DNA of 64,000 nt from NCBI RefSeq assembly GCF_003716585.1, contig NZ_PTJO01000005.1, forward strand, positions 349,899 to 413,898, read 5' to 3'. The DNA comes from Corynebacterium alimapuense (GTDB lineage: Bacteria; Actinomycetota; Actinomycetes; Mycobacteriales; Mycobacteriaceae). The notes below the pieces were generated by a model. It was not told the DNA's origin, did not search any database, and saw nothing but the letters and a program-made list of their open reading frames with translations. The position numbers were made by a program, and so were the translations under genes. Below are positions 26,313 to 37,144 of the stretch, in pieces (the stretch's first letter is position 1; every line of letters starts with the position of its first letter).

Positions 26313-28115
26313 CTAGCTTTCCAGCTGCTCGCCCAGGACTAGCCATTCCATCTCCAGCATCTCCCGGTCATCGGCGGTAGCTTTCAATTTGCCATCGAGC
26401 CGGGAGAGCTTATCAGTATCTACAGCCTCAGCTGCAGCAGCCATCTCCACCTGAATCTTGGCCATCTTTTGATCCATCTTGGCAATCTTGCGCTCAAGAG
26501 TGTTCATCTGTTTTTGGACTTCGCGCTCCTGCTGAGAACTCATCCCCTGCTTTTCCACGGCCGCCGGGCGGTTCTTCTCCCCGAAGTCCAGCGGGCCAGA
26601 TCCCTCGGCGGCAGCAGTTTCTCGACGTCGCTCAAGGTACTGTTCAATGCCACCGGGCAGGTTAGTCAAGTTCCCGTCGCCAAACAGTGCCCACGTGGTG
26701 TCGGTGACTCTTTCAATGAGGTATCGATCGTGCGAAATAACCACCATCGTGCCGGGCCAAGAATCCAGTAGGGATTCGAGCTCCTGGAGGGTATCGATAT
26801 CCAGGTCGTTAGTCGGCTCATCGAGCAACAAGACATTGGGTTCTGCCATGAGCACGCAGGTCAGCTGCAGCCGGCGTCGCTCACCGCCGGAGAGATCGCC
26901 CACCGGGGTGCGCTGTCGTTTAGCCGAAAAGCCCAGTCGCTCGGCCAGCTTGGATGCGGACATCTCCTTGTTGCCCAGCTGGACATAGGAGGCCACATCT
27001 TCCACGGCCTCCAACAGGCGCTTTTTCGGATCCAGATCATCAAGTTCCTGGCGCAACCAACCAAGGCGGACAGTCTGGCCCTCGATGCGTTTGCCGGCAG
27101 CCAACTGGTGTTCACCTGCGAGGGTGCGCAGCAAGGTGGTCTTGCCGGAGCCGTTGACTCCGACTAGCCCGATCCGCTCACCGGGGGCAAGCCGCCAAGT
27201 CATGTGGTCGACGAGCATGCGTCCATCGGGGGTTTCAATCCGCGCGTCTTCTAATTCAATGACGACCTTGCCCTGGCGCTGCCGAGAAAAGCTGGTCAGC
27301 TCGACGGAATCTCGCGGCGCCGGAACATTGGAGATCAATGCCTCGGCGGCCTCAATCCGGTAGCGCGGCTTAGATGTTCTAGCCGGCGCACCGCGACGCA
27401 ACCAGGCCAGTTCCTTGCGTGCCAAGTTCTGCCGACGCTGCTCGATGGCATCGGCCTGACGTGTGCGTTCGGCCCTAGCGAAAGTCCAGTCGTTGTAGCC
27501 GCCCTCATAGGTATCTACTACTCCGTCATGGACTTCCCAGGTGGTGGTAGCGATGGTGTCTAGGAACCAACGATCGTGGGTAACCACCACCAGTGCCATC
27601 CGGCGCGAGATCAAGTGCTCGGCCAACCATTGGACGCCCTCGACGTCCAAGTGGTTGGTCGGCTCATCGAGGATGAGCAGATCCAAATCGCGCACTAATG
27701 CCGCGGCAAGGTTGACTCGGCGTCGTTCGCCGCCGGAGAGCCCGCCCACCTGAGTTTCTAGACCTAGGTCGGCGACCCCAATCCCACCGAGGACGTCGCG
27801 CACGCGGGCATTAGAAGCCCACTCGTAGGTTTCCAATCCCAGTGGGGCTAGAACCACGTCGGCAATAGTGTCGGAGTCATTGAGCTCAGCGCGCTGAGTG
27901 ACCACAGCAAGCCGCAGGTTAGACACATGCGACACGCGTCCTTGATCGGGCGGTTCGATGCCGGTGAGTACCTCGAGGAGAGTGGTTTTTCCGCCGCCGT
28001 TGAGGCCGACGACGCCGACACGATCGCCGGTCTGGACACCGAGGCTGACGCCGTCGAGGAGGGTCTTAAGACCCCAGGTCTTGGAGACGTTCTCGAGATT
28101 GATGAGATTGGCCAT
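26313..28115 (-). CDS. ABC-F family ATPase, Uup-like
   Basis: A 600-residue soluble protein with two ABC domains and no membrane spans. Walker A motifs are GLNGGGKTTLLEVL and GVNGSGKTTLLRTL; signatures are LSGGERRRVNL and LSGGERRRLQL; Walker B motifs are LLILDEPTNHLD and LLLDEPTNDLD. A charged linker joins them and a C-terminal coiled coil (EVQKQMNTLERKIAKMDQKM) follows, the Uup arrangement. ABC-F proteins act on ribosomes, resolving stalls or protecting from drugs. It ends a ksgA-ispE-abcF run, 17 bases from ispE, consistent with a translation-linked operon. No specific resistance role can be claimed. Confidence 0.9.
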   Translation of the reverse strand: MANLINLENVSKTWGLKTLLDGVSLGVQTGDRVGVVGLNGGGKTTLLEVLTGIEPPDQGRVSHVSNLRLAVVTQRAELNDSDTIADVVLAPLGLETYEWASNARVRDVLGGIGVADLGLETQVGGLSGGERRRVNLAAALVRDLDLLILDEPTNHLDVEGVQWLAEHLISRRMALVVVTHDRWFLDTIATTTWEVHDGVVDTYEGGYNDWTFARAERTRQADAIEQRRQNLARKELAWLRRGAPARTSKPRYRIEAAEALISNVPAPRDSVELTSFSRQRQGKVVIELEDARIETPDGRMLVDHMTWRLAPGERIGLVGVNGSGKTTLLRTLAGEHQLAAGKRIEGQTVRLGWLRQELDDLDPKKRLLEAVEDVASYVQLGNKEMSASKLAERLGFSAKRQRTPVGDLSGGERRRLQLTCVLMAEPNVLLLDEPTNDLDIDTLQELESLLDSWPGTMVVISHDRYLIERVTDTTWALFGDGNLTNLPGGIEQYLERRRETAAAEGSGPLDFGEKNRPAAVEKQGMSSQQEREVQKQMNTLERKIAKMDQKMAKIQVEMAAAAEAVDTDKLSRLDGKLKATADDREMLEMEWLVLGEQLES

Positions 28116-28132
28116 GCGGGTGGTTGGATTCC

Positions 28133-29104
28133 TTAGTTGTTGAGGTCGTTGATCAAATGGGCGCCCTTAGCTGGACCGTGCGCAATCGTGCCAGAGAAGA
28201 AGCCCTCATCTAGGAGGTCGTCGAGGACGTCCCGGGCATGTAATTCCGAGGAACACAACAGCGCGCAGGTGGGTCCGGAACCGGACACCACCGCAGCTAG
28301 TGCTCCCGCGCGTTGTCCCCGTTCAAGAGTACGGGCAATATCGGGGCGCAGGTTGGTCGCTGGCCCCTGCAGGTCATTGATCAGGTGCTTGGCTAGCTCT
28401 CCAGCCTGTCCAGTCATCAACGCATGCGCAAGATCGGCAGTCTCAATCGAGGGATCAAGCTGGTGGCCTTGGGTCCGGAGTTCGTCGAGCCGACTAAAAA
28501 CCTGCGGGGTCGAGAGACCTTCCTTGGAAAACACCAAGGCCCAGTGATACTGCCCACGGGAGAGCATCGGGGTGAGCCTTTCCCCGCGTCCGGTTCCAAG
28601 CATGGTGCCGCCACGCAGACTAAAGGGAACGTCTGATCCCAATACCGCCGCCAGATCATCGAGAATCTCCGGCGCCAGGGCGGGCATAGTTTCACTAATG
28701 AGCGCATGAGTGGCCACCAGTGCAGCCGCGGCATCCGCGGAACCTCCGGCCATACCACCGGCGGTAGGGATACCCTTGTGAATCCGAATGCGCACCCGGG
28801 GAAGATGAGTCAGACCATGAACTCGGCGATAATAATCCACGAGCGTATCGACGCCCCGCCAGGCCAGATTCGTTGCATCCCTTGGCACCGAGGCAGCATC
28901 GAGGCCGCTTACGGTCAGCCCGACTACGATGCTGCCTTCAGAAAGCGCTACGAAGTCTTCGTCATCGACCTCCAAGGTGAGTGTGTCTGAAAGACTCAAG
29001 GACTGAAAGACCGTGACCAACTCGTGGTAGCCGTCTGGACGAGCGTCGCCGACGCCTAGGTGCAGGTTGACCTTGCCGTGTGCCTTGGCAGAGATCTCTC
29101 TCAT
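28133..29104 (-). CDS. ispE: 4-diphosphocytidyl-2-C-methyl-D-erythritol kinase
   Basis: A 323-residue GHMP kinase of the MEP isoprenoid pathway; it phosphorylates CDP-methylerythritol. The GHMP glycine-rich loop is [19 protein letters not shown], the N-terminus [15 protein letters not shown] is typical, and the C-terminal [12 protein letters not shown] motif is present. Its ATG overlaps the ksgA stop (ATGA), so translation is coupled. The length is slightly above the usual 280-310. Isoprenoid precursors from this route feed decaprenyl phosphate needed for corynebacterial arabinogalactan. The identification is secure. Confidence 0.93.
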   Translation of the reverse strand: MREISAKAHGKVNLHLGVGDARPDGYHELVTVFQSLSLSDTLTLEVDDEDFVALSEGSIVVGLTVSGLDAASVPRDATNLAWRGVDTLVDYYRRVHGLTHLPRVRIRIHKGIPTAGGMAGGSADAAAALVATHALISETMPALAPEILDDLAAVLGSDVPFSLRGGTMLGTGRGERLTPMLSRGQYHWALVFSKEGLSTPQVFSRLDELRTQGHQLDPSIETADLAHALMTGQAGELAKHLINDLQGPATNLRPDIARTLERGQRAGALAAVVSGSGPTCALLCSSELHARDVLDDLLDEGFFSGTIAHGPAKGAHLINDLNN

Positions 29105-29985
29105 GAATCGACTCCGGCTAGGTGCACAAAATCAGCAACCGAAAGTCGCTCGCCGCGCAGCTGCGGATCGATGCCCGCGGCAGCGAGTGCTTCCCCAGCC
29201 GCAGCTGGGGAACCGTAGTAGCCAGCCAATGCGGCGCGCAGGGTCTTTCGACGCTGGGCGAATGCAGCATCGACGATCGGGAACACACGCGCTCTGGCCT
29301 CGGCGTCGATCGGCCACGGCTCAGAGCCGGGGAGGAAACGATCAATACGCACCAAGCCAGATTCAATTTTAGGCGCGGGCCAGAAGACATTGCGTCCGAT
29401 GGAGCCAGCGCGCCGGACATCACCATAGAAAGCGGCCTTGACGCTGGGTACACCATAAATCTTCGATCCGGGCACGGCAGCAAGACGGTCAGCAACCTCG
29501 GCTTGGACCATCACCAACACTCGGCGAATGCTCGGGAAGGTGGCGAGAAAATGCAGCAGCACTGGGACAGAGACGTTATAGGGCAGATTGGCCACCAAGG
29601 CGGTGGGCGTATCCAGGTCCTCTGCGCTGATTCGAAGTGCGTCTTTTTCTACTACCCTCAAGCGATCAGCGAATGGCGCTGCTCGGTTTTCTACCGTGGC
29701 GGGCAGCTCAGCGGCCAGGCGGGAGTCAATCTCCACGGCAGTGACCCGCTCCACGGTATCGAGTAAGGCCAAGGTCAAGGACCCTAGTCCGGGGCCAATT
29801 TCGACAACGTGCTCATCTGGGCTTAAGTCAGCGGCGGCAACGATCCGTCGCACGGTATTGGGGTCATGAACGAAATTCTGGCCGAGCTTTTTGGTCGGCG
29901 ACACACCGAGCCGCTCTGCCATGGAACGGATCTCCACGGGGCCGAGGAGATCGGCGGAATCGGCTGGGTCAACGCTGGAGGTCAT
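29101..29985 (-). CDS. ksgA: 16S rRNA (adenine1518/1519-N6)-dimethyltransferase
   Basis: A 294-residue KsgA/RsmA enzyme that dimethylates two adjacent adenines near the 3' end of 16S rRNA. It has [17 protein letters not shown], the SAM loop [31 protein letters not shown] with the NLPY motif, and a typical basic C-terminal domain. The ATG at 29985 follows TAGATT by 7 nt, suggesting leaderless initiation; a GGAGG with only 2 bases spacing is probably not used. A TTG three codons upstream was rejected. It opens the ksgA-ispE-abcF run; rpf2 and tatD lie upstream. Confidence 0.93.
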   Translation of the reverse strand: MTSSVDPADSADLLGPVEIRSMAERLGVSPTKKLGQNFVHDPNTVRRIVAAADLSPDEHVVEIGPGLGSLTLALLDTVERVTAVEIDSRLAAELPATVENRAAPFADRLRVVEKDALRISAEDLDTPTALVANLPYNVSVPVLLHFLATFPSIRRVLVMVQAEVADRLAAVPGSKIYGVPSVKAAFYGDVRRAGSIGRNVFWPAPKIESGLVRIDRFLPGSEPWPIDAEARARVFPIVDAAFAQRRKTLRAALAGYYGSPAAAGEALAAAGIDPQLRGERLSVADFVHLAGVDS

Positions 29986-30080
29986 AGCCTCCAATCTAGA
30001 CCACTAAGGGCGCTATTCCTGATTCCTCGATGGGCAAGGCCTAGAGGTAGTGGCCAATCGATGAGTCAAGCTGACTAGTC

Positions 30081-30120
30081 AAAATCCGCGCTAGGTTCCG
30101 GATTCGGAACCTAGCGCGGA
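30081..30120 (-). terminator. Terminator after rpf2
   Basis: A perfect 16-bp stem (tccgcgctaggttccg/cggaacctagcgcgga) with a 4-base loop is followed by TTTT on the minus strand. It lies 45 bases past the rpf2 stop. Confidence 0.9.
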
Positions 30121-30164
30121 CTACTATCTCAACAATTACCAGAGCTGACCTGGCAGGAAGCTGC

Positions 30165-31334
<1,170 letters not shown>

Positions 31335-31469
31335 TCACTCGGGGATTCGGTTGTCGATCACAATACGATAACAGTAAGACAACGTCCAGAAAACCGGGAA
31401 TCTTCTCCCTGACCTCCTAGGGGAAGCGGAAAGAGCCCTATGGTCACGGCCATGTTCACCTTTTGGTCA

Positions 31470-31485
31470 TGTGAGCAAGATCACT
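31470..31485. promoter_or_regulatory. Candidate GlxR site upstream of rpf2
   Basis: TGTGAGCAAGATCACT matches TGTGA-N6-TCACA with one mismatch. It overlaps the tatD stop codon and lies about 157 bases before rpf2. Confidence 0.7.
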
Positions 31486-32323
31486 TGCCGATGGCGTAGA
31501 CCTCGTCAAACGTGCGGGAAAGTTCCGCAGCTAGCTCGGCGGGCTCCATCCCGCGCGCCTGCGCGACACACAAAGCGGTGTGCCCGATCAAAGACGGTTC
31601 ATTGCGAGCGCCACGAAATGGCTCTGGCGTCATATAAGGAGCATCAGTTTCGATGAGCAGTTGACCTGGTGGAGCAATGCGCGCAGCCTCCCGCAGCTCT
31701 AGGTTTCGTTTAAACGTGACATTCCCAGCAAAGCTGAGCACATAGCCGGCGGCTAGGGCTTCTTGTGCCACCGGCAGCGGCGAGGAAAAGCAGTGGAGGA
31801 TGGTCTGACGGGGACGCGGGGCGTCGGCAAGCACGCGCATCAGGTCTTCATCTGCCTCGCGATTATGAATCATCAGCGCCTTACCGGAAGACACCGCCAG
31901 ATCGATGTGCCAGCGCAAAGCCTCTTCTTGGACCGCTAACGGGGCCGTGCGCTCTGGATCATGGGTGATCCAATAACTATCCAACCCAGTCTCCCCCACC
32001 GCCACGCACTTCGGATCCGCTGCCATCTCAGTAAGCCGAGTCTTTGCCTGCTCATCCAATTCATGAGCGCGAGTCGGGTGGATCGCACACGCGGCAAATA
32101 CGCGCTCATGATGATGCGCAGCAGCCAGCGCTTGCTCTGCTTCCGCCAGCCCATCGCCGACGGTGCAGATCTTCTCCACGCCTGCGGCCACCGCGCGCTC
32201 CACGATCGCGGCAACTTCTGCTGGGGTTGCCGCACCCGCAGAAGCTAGGTGAGTATGCGCGTCAACGATCCCAGGGATAGTTTCGGCCGGGACAGGAATA
32301 GGACGAGGCTTCTTCTTCGACAT
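31481..32323 (-). CDS. tatD: TatD-family metal-dependent DNase
   Basis: A 280-residue TIM-barrel metal hydrolase. The metal motif VDAHTHLAS opens the domain after a short basic N-terminus rich in Lys and Pro. VAVGETGLDSYW, HNREADEDL, LHCFSS and IETDAPYMTP follow, carrying the remaining metal ligands. TatD enzymes are 3'-5' DNases or deoxyribonuclease-like hydrolases. The ATG lies 8 nt after TAGAAT, a leaderless arrangement. The divergent cyclase gene begins 42 bases away. In related genomes tatD often lies next to metG and rpf2; here a 5-kb block separates it from metG. Confidence 0.88.
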   Translation of the reverse strand: MSKKKPRPIPVPAETIPGIVDAHTHLASAGAATPAEVAAIVERAVAAGVEKICTVGDGLAEAEQALAAAHHHERVFAACAIHPTRAHELDEQAKTRLTEMAADPKCVAVGETGLDSYWITHDPERTAPLAVQEEALRWHIDLAVSSGKALMIHNREADEDLMRVLADAPRPRQTILHCFSSPLPVAQEALAAGYVLSFAGNVTFKRNLELREAARIAPPGQLLIETDAPYMTPEPFRGARNEPSLIGHTALCVAQARGMEPAELAAELSRTFDEVYAIGK

Positions 32324-32365
32324 GGGTGCCCATTCTAGCCTCGATGGCGCTTAGACTGACCTGTC

Positions 32366-33100
32366 ATGAGCCCTGGATTATGGGAGACCGCCGCGCTGCT
32401 GCGCACCGCAGAATTCACCGACCTAAGCCACCATTTCGCTCCGGACCAACCGCGATTTCCTGGTGATCCAGATGCCACGCTCACCCGGCTTAGCGACGCC
32501 GCGTCTGACGGCTTCACCATCGATCAGCATTGTTTTGTGGGTCCTTGGGGCACCCATGTCGATGCCCCGGCGCATGTCGATCCAGCCGGGCGCACACTCA
32601 GCGAGATTTCCCCGAGAGATTCCATCCTGCCGCTGGTGGTACTAGACCTCAGTGCAGAAGCTGCTGCCAACCCAGACGTAGAGCTCTCCCCTACTCATCT
32701 GCATTCTTGGGAAGCGATCCACGGCCAGATTCCGGCTGGTTCTTTCGTCGCGCTGCGCACAGATTGGTCCCTACGATGGGATAGCGGACAGATGTATGAC
32801 ACCGATTCCCAAGGCCACCGACATTCCCCTGGGTGGAGTGTGGCTGCGTTGCAGCTTCTGCATCAACGGCAAGTTATTGCCATCGGCCATGAGACTCTCG
32901 ACGCCGATCCCGGCGCGAGTGTCGAACTAGCGCAGTTTCCTGCCCAGCGCTGGTGGTTAGAACACGATCATTGGCAGATCGAGGCGTTGACCAATCTGGC
33001 TGCCTTACCTGCCACCGGAGCGCTGATCATCGCCACGTGGCCAGTTCCCCGCGATGGGGTGGCCTTTCCCGCCCGTGCATGTGCACTTGTGCTTCCTTAA
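32366..33100 (+). CDS. Cyclase/kynurenine formamidase-like hydrolase
   Basis: A 244-residue protein of the cyclase family (PF04199 fold). FTDLSHHFAPDQPRFPGDP at the N-terminus and GTHVDAPAHVDPAGRTL carry the HxDxxxH metal site. The region GHETLDADPG is also typical. Members include kynurenine formamidase (KynB) and polyketide cyclases. No tryptophan-degradation genes are nearby, so the substrate is unknown. The ATG follows TAGACT by 8 nt, consistent with a leaderless message, and the gene is divergent from tatD. Confidence 0.8.
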   Translation: MSPGLWETAALLRTAEFTDLSHHFAPDQPRFPGDPDATLTRLSDAASDGFTIDQHCFVGPWGTHVDAPAHVDPAGRTLSEISPRDSILPLVVLDLSAEAAANPDVELSPTHLHSWEAIHGQIPAGSFVALRTDWSLRWDSGQMYDTDSQGHRHSPGWSVAALQLLHQRQVIAIGHETLDADPGASVELAQFPAQRWWLEHDHWQIEALTNLAALPATGALIIATWPVPRDGVAFPARACALVLP

Positions 33101-33175
33101 ATCGCACTTCCCACCGACTAGAGTGTGGACACCCTCGCAATACCAGCGCCGAATCCCCGGAGGACACCAAGGACC

Positions 33176-34963
33176 ATGCAGCTACGCAGCTCTGCTGAAA
33201 GCACCCGAACAAGCGCAGTAATCCTCAGCGCGATTGTGGTCTTTGGCGTGTCCCTGCGTACCGCGGTGGCAGCCCAGGGCTGGTTCTACTGGGATGATCT
33301 CACCCTCTATGCCCAAGCCCGCTCCTTCGATTCCCCATCAGTTGAGCTGCTCCTGCGCAACCATGATGGCCACCTCATGCCCGGCGCTTGGCTGATCGAG
33401 TGGATCCTGGCAACCTTTGCACCGCTGAACTGGCCGGTAGCAGTGGCAGTGTTGGCGCTGCTCCAACTCAGCGCGGCCGCCTCGGTGGCCTGGCTGAGTT
33501 GGGTGCTGTGCGCACGGGCCGGATCAGTCGCTCCTTGGGCAGCACTTCCGTTATCTCTCTACCTACTCACCCCGCTGACGCTGCCCTCGACTACCTGGTT
33601 GGCCACCGCGGTCAACACCATGCCCCTGCACGCAGCTATCGCGTTGACCCTTGCTCATTGTGTGCTGGCGCTGCGCAGTCGAACCCCGTGGCGCCACCTC
33701 ACGATCGCGGCATTGGCGCTGTCTATCGGACTGCTCTTTTCTGAACGAGCGTTATTTGCCGGACCAATCGTGGTGGCGATGCTGGTATGTTTTTGCGCTG
33801 CCTCGGCAACGCTACGCTCCCAATTCAGAGCGATTGCCCGCATCGCAGTAGTACTGGCTATCCCGACTGTGACCTGGGCTGGGGTCTATTTCGCCACTAT
33901 TGGAGATCCCCGGACTAGTGCAGCTGGGGAGAGCACATTTGAGCTTTTCACCAGTGGTTATCTTCGATCTCTCCTGCCTACCGTGGCTGGTGGTCCGTGG
34001 CACTGGGAGCGGTGGCATCCTTCTCCACCGTGGGCTGAAGCCCCGGTGGCCGCACTAGTTTTGGGCGCTTTAGCAGTGGTCGGCATTGCTATCTGGACCG
34101 CCCGGCGCCGAGTGCGTGATCTCGTGGTGTGGTTGCCGGTCGTGTGCTATCCGGTGATGCCCTTGCTGGCATTGGCACTAGCTCGCAGCGGACCTAGTGC
34201 CACCGAAGAAATCACTCAGACCTTGCGACATTTCTCCGAGGTGGCGGTATTGGCAGCGGCGGCGACCGCGTTCCTGCTTTCTCGTCCGACACCGGAAAAG
34301 GCCCACCCACTGCCCCGGCCTATCGCGCTATCCCTTGGCTCAGCTGTCGCGGCAGCCTATCTAGTCTCCACTGCGATAAGCACTATCTCCTATGCCCATA
34401 GCTGGTCAGAACAACCTGCTCGAGAGTATTTCCACACCCTCCGCGAGGAATTGACGGAACGGGCGGAACAAGAAGAACCCATCCTCGATCAGGCGGTAGC
34501 ACTCGATGTCTTATTGCCGGTGGTCTACCCGGATAATATGCTCTCCCGTCTGATCGGTGGACTCGATGATGTCCCAGAAATCGGCGATTGGACCACCGAT
34601 CCGGTGCTCATCGACGGCGAGGGCACGTTGATTCCGTCCGAGTTAATGCCCTTGCGAGCCACGGTCCCTGGTACCCAGCCTGATTGCGGCGTTCTTGTTG
34701 GCCCCGAAGGCGAATCAATAGCGCTCGATGGTCCGCTGCTTGGGCGCGATTGGGTTGTACGTTTCAATTATTTCGCTGATCAGGCTGGCACAGTGAGCTT
34801 GGCGTTAGACGGCGAGGAAGTAGAAGTGCCAGTTCAGGCTGGGTTGTCTCAGCTTCATGTCCATGTGCTCGGCGGTGGACAAGAGTTGCGGGTAACTCCT
34901 GGCGGTGGGATCAACCAATTATGTGTGGGGCGCAGCGAGATCGGACTACTCGCAGCGTCCTAG
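33176..34963 (+). CDS. Multi-pass membrane protein, possible GT-C glycosyltransferase-like
   Basis: A 595-residue protein with about 10-11 hydrophobic segments through residue 440, then a roughly 150-residue soluble C-terminal domain of beta-rich character. An acidic WFYWDDLTLYAQARS loop follows the first span, and HDGHLMPGAWLIEW follows. Acidic pairs in the first loop recall GT-C enzymes that use polyprenyl-phosphate sugars, but no definitive motif is present. It could act in envelope glycan assembly. The ATG at 33176 has GGAGG 12 bases upstream, and TAGAGT at 33119-33124 fits a -10 with a leader of about 45 bases. An upstream GTG at 33125 is less likely. Confidence 0.55.
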   Translation: MQLRSSAESTRTSAVILSAIVVFGVSLRTAVAAQGWFYWDDLTLYAQARSFDSPSVELLLRNHDGHLMPGAWLIEWILATFAPLNWPVAVAVLALLQLSAAASVAWLSWVLCARAGSVAPWAALPLSLYLLTPLTLPSTTWLATAVNTMPLHAAIALTLAHCVLALRSRTPWRHLTIAALALSIGLLFSERALFAGPIVVAMLVCFCAASATLRSQFRAIARIAVVLAIPTVTWAGVYFATIGDPRTSAAGESTFELFTSGYLRSLLPTVAGGPWHWERWHPSPPWAEAPVAALVLGALAVVGIAIWTARRRVRDLVVWLPVVCYPVMPLLALALARSGPSATEEITQTLRHFSEVAVLAAAATAFLLSRPTPEKAHPLPRPIALSLGSAVAAAYLVSTAISTISYAHSWSEQPAREYFHTLREELTERAEQEEPILDQAVALDVLLPVVYPDNMLSRLIGGLDDVPEIGDWTTDPVLIDGEGTLIPSELMPLRATVPGTQPDCGVLVGPEGESIALDGPLLGRDWVVRFNYFADQAGTVSLALDGEEVEVPVQAGLSQLHVHVLGGGQELRVTPGGGINQLCVGRSEIGLLAAS

Positions 34964-34986
34964 CTACCGGTCCTGGCTAGCCGGCA

Positions 34987-37074
34987 CTAGCCCCGGCTGG
35001 CCAGCGCGAAGGGCAGAACTTGACGACCGGTTACCTCCGCTAGTGCCACTCCGGCAACGGTCACTGACCAGCCGGTATCAACCAGATCGGTGACCAAGAG
35101 AATCGGCCCATCGCTGAACTCCGCACCAGTGAACACAGACAAATCCCACTGCCCCAGCAGACCTGCGACTCGGTAGGCAGAGTTTTGAGCTGCGACCTCC
35201 TGCGCGCCAGCACGAACTGGCAGCAGTCCGCCAAAATTCATCTGGCCTACACCTGCGATCGCTTCCGCCGTGGCTGCCACTAATTCTGTGGTGGCCGGCT
35301 CAGTGGATCCTAGGGCGATGACGGTCCCTGGCCGTTGTGTCCACTCCCACGTGGCCAAGACTTCCACGATGCTCGGCAGCCACGTGTCCTGACGCCAATT
35401 GTGGACTGGGCGCCAAGTTTTCTCGGCCAAGAGTTCTCTCAATGCCGGGCCACGGGCGATGTCATTGAGCCGGCCCAACGCCCGCCCGGGCTCCAAGCCC
35501 TTGATTTTTCCCCGAACGCTGATGCCTGTTGGCCATTGTTTGCGAGCGGCCAGCTGCACTCCTGGGGCATTGAGGCTTCCAGAAATAGTGTTGGCCATCT
35601 GTTCATCGACCAATTCGGTTGGCCGGTTGCCTGTGCAGTTATCGCAACGCCCACAATCGACCATGGCTTCATTGTCATCGAGTTGTCGACGCAGAAAGAG
35701 CATTCGGCAGCCAGTAGTGGACTGATAATCCAGCATTGCCTGCTGCTCTTGTTGCCTAGCCTGACGCAGACCTAAGTAGCGCTGAGCGTCATAATGCCAT
35801 TCGCTGCCAGTGCTTATCCACCCACCTTGAACCCGGCGAACTACTCCGTCAACGTCCAAAACCTTGAGCACCTGTTCAAGGCGAGATCGACTGAGATCCA
35901 CCTGTGCTTCGAGTCGAACCGTGGATTGTGCTTGGTCGTTGAGTACTCCCAGCAGCTGGCGAACGACGGCTTCTCCGGGAAAAGAGATTGAGGCGAAATA
36001 CTCCCAAATCTCACGATCCTCCGCACCCGGCAGCAAGATCACCTCTGCCCGATCGGTACCACGCCCGGCGCGACCGATCTGCTGATAGTAGGACACCGGT
36101 GAGCCAGGGGCACCGAGGTGGACCACGAACCCCAAGTCGGGTTTATCAAAGCCCATGCCCAGCGCCGAGGTAGCCACGAGCGCTTTGAGCTCATTGCCCA
36201 GGAGAGCTTGTTCCAGGCGTGCTCGTTCTTCGGCCTCGGTCCGGCCGGTATAGGCCGCGACATTCCACCCAGCTGATTCCAGCGCCTGAGCTAGATCTTC
36301 GGCTGCTGCAACGGTAAGACAGTAGATGATGCCAGAACCGCTCAATTGCGCCAGCTGAGTAGCTAGCCAGGCTGGTCTAGCAGTGGTATCCGGTAGCGAG
36401 ACTACCGATAGGTGCAGCGATTCTCGGTCGAGCCCACCACGCAGAAGCCCAGTATGAGCACCCAACTGGGATTGCACATCAGCAACGACTCGGTCATTTG
36501 CAGTGGCAGTGGTAGCTAAGACGGGAACGCCCTCTCGGAGCCCAGCCAAAAGATCCCTAATCCGGCGATAGTCTGGACGAAAATCATGGCCCCAGTCAGA
36601 GATGCAATGCGCCTCATCGACGACGATCATGCCGACAGACTCTGCCAATCTTGGCAATACCTCATCGCGAAAACCTGGGTTATTGAGCCGTTCTGGAGAA
36701 ATCAGCAGCACGTCAATCTCTCCGGCTGCGACCTGTTGTTGAATCTGCTGCCACTGCGTCATATTCGCACTATTGAGCGTGGCTGCCTTAATACCCGCAC
36801 GCTCAGCGGCAGCAACCTGGTTGCGCATCAAGGCCAACAATGGAGAAATAATCAGCGATGCCCCGGCTCCGCGTTCCCGCAGTAGCTTGGCGGCAATGAA
36901 ATAGACGGCTGATTTTCCCCAACCCGTGCGCTGAACAACCAGCATTCGGCGGCGCTGATTAACCAGTGCATCAATAGCGGTCCATTGGTCATCGCGCAGC
37001 GAAGCACCTGGACCGGCGATTCCGGCGAGTAGTTGGTCTGCCTGAACTCTGGTGGCCTGATCAACGATATCCAT
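34987..37074 (-). CDS. RecQ-like DNA helicase with phosphoribosyltransferase-like tail
   Basis: A 695-residue SF2 helicase. Motif I is VQRTGWGKSAVYF, motif II is VVDEAHCISDWGHDFRPD with the DEAH box, and the RecQ motif GRAGRG appears in the second RecA domain. A Zn-cluster follows (CRMLF...CGRCDNC). The last roughly 110 residues resemble a phosphoribosyltransferase active-site loop (ILLVTDLVDTGWSVTVAGV), with one of the usual two acidic residues replaced by Thr. The role of the tail is unknown. The ATG at 37074 has AGGTGG about 4-5 bases upstream; a GTG at 37089 is an alternative. Confidence 0.85.
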   Translation of the reverse strand: MDIVDQATRVQADQLLAGIAGPGASLRDDQWTAIDALVNQRRRMLVVQRTGWGKSAVYFIAAKLLRERGAGASLIISPLLALMRNQVAAAERAGIKAATLNSANMTQWQQIQQQVAAGEIDVLLISPERLNNPGFRDEVLPRLAESVGMIVVDEAHCISDWGHDFRPDYRRIRDLLAGLREGVPVLATTATANDRVVADVQSQLGAHTGLLRGGLDRESLHLSVVSLPDTTARPAWLATQLAQLSGSGIIYCLTVAAAEDLAQALESAGWNVAAYTGRTEAEERARLEQALLGNELKALVATSALGMGFDKPDLGFVVHLGAPGSPVSYYQQIGRAGRGTDRAEVILLPGAEDREIWEYFASISFPGEAVVRQLLGVLNDQAQSTVRLEAQVDLSRSRLEQVLKVLDVDGVVRRVQGGWISTGSEWHYDAQRYLGLRQARQQEQQAMLDYQSTTGCRMLFLRRQLDDNEAMVDCGRCDNCTGNRPTELVDEQMANTISGSLNAPGVQLAARKQWPTGISVRGKIKGLEPGRALGRLNDIARGPALRELLAEKTWRPVHNWRQDTWLPSIVEVLATWEWTQRPGTVIALGSTEPATTELVAATAEAIAGVGQMNFGGLLPVRAGAQEVAAQNSAYRVAGLLGQWDLSVFTGAEFSDGPILLVTDLVDTGWSVTVAGVALAEVTGRQVLPFALASRG

Positions 37075-37091
37075 GCCCCCACCTAACACTA

Positions 37092-37121
37092 TGCCCCGGA
37101 CACCAACAGGTCTCCGGGGCA
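37092..37121. terminator. Hairpin between metG and helicase genes
   Basis: tgccccgga and tccggggca form a 9-bp stem with a 12-base loop between metG and the helicase start. No T run is visible, so its function as terminator is uncertain. Confidence 0.4.
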
Positions 37122-37144
37122 GATGGATCTAGCGCTATCTCACA

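Noticed and set aside
26305..26330. gagcagct/agctgctc hairpin at the end of the ABC-F gene
   Set aside because: It overlaps the coding end and has no T run on either strand, so it was not listed as a terminator.
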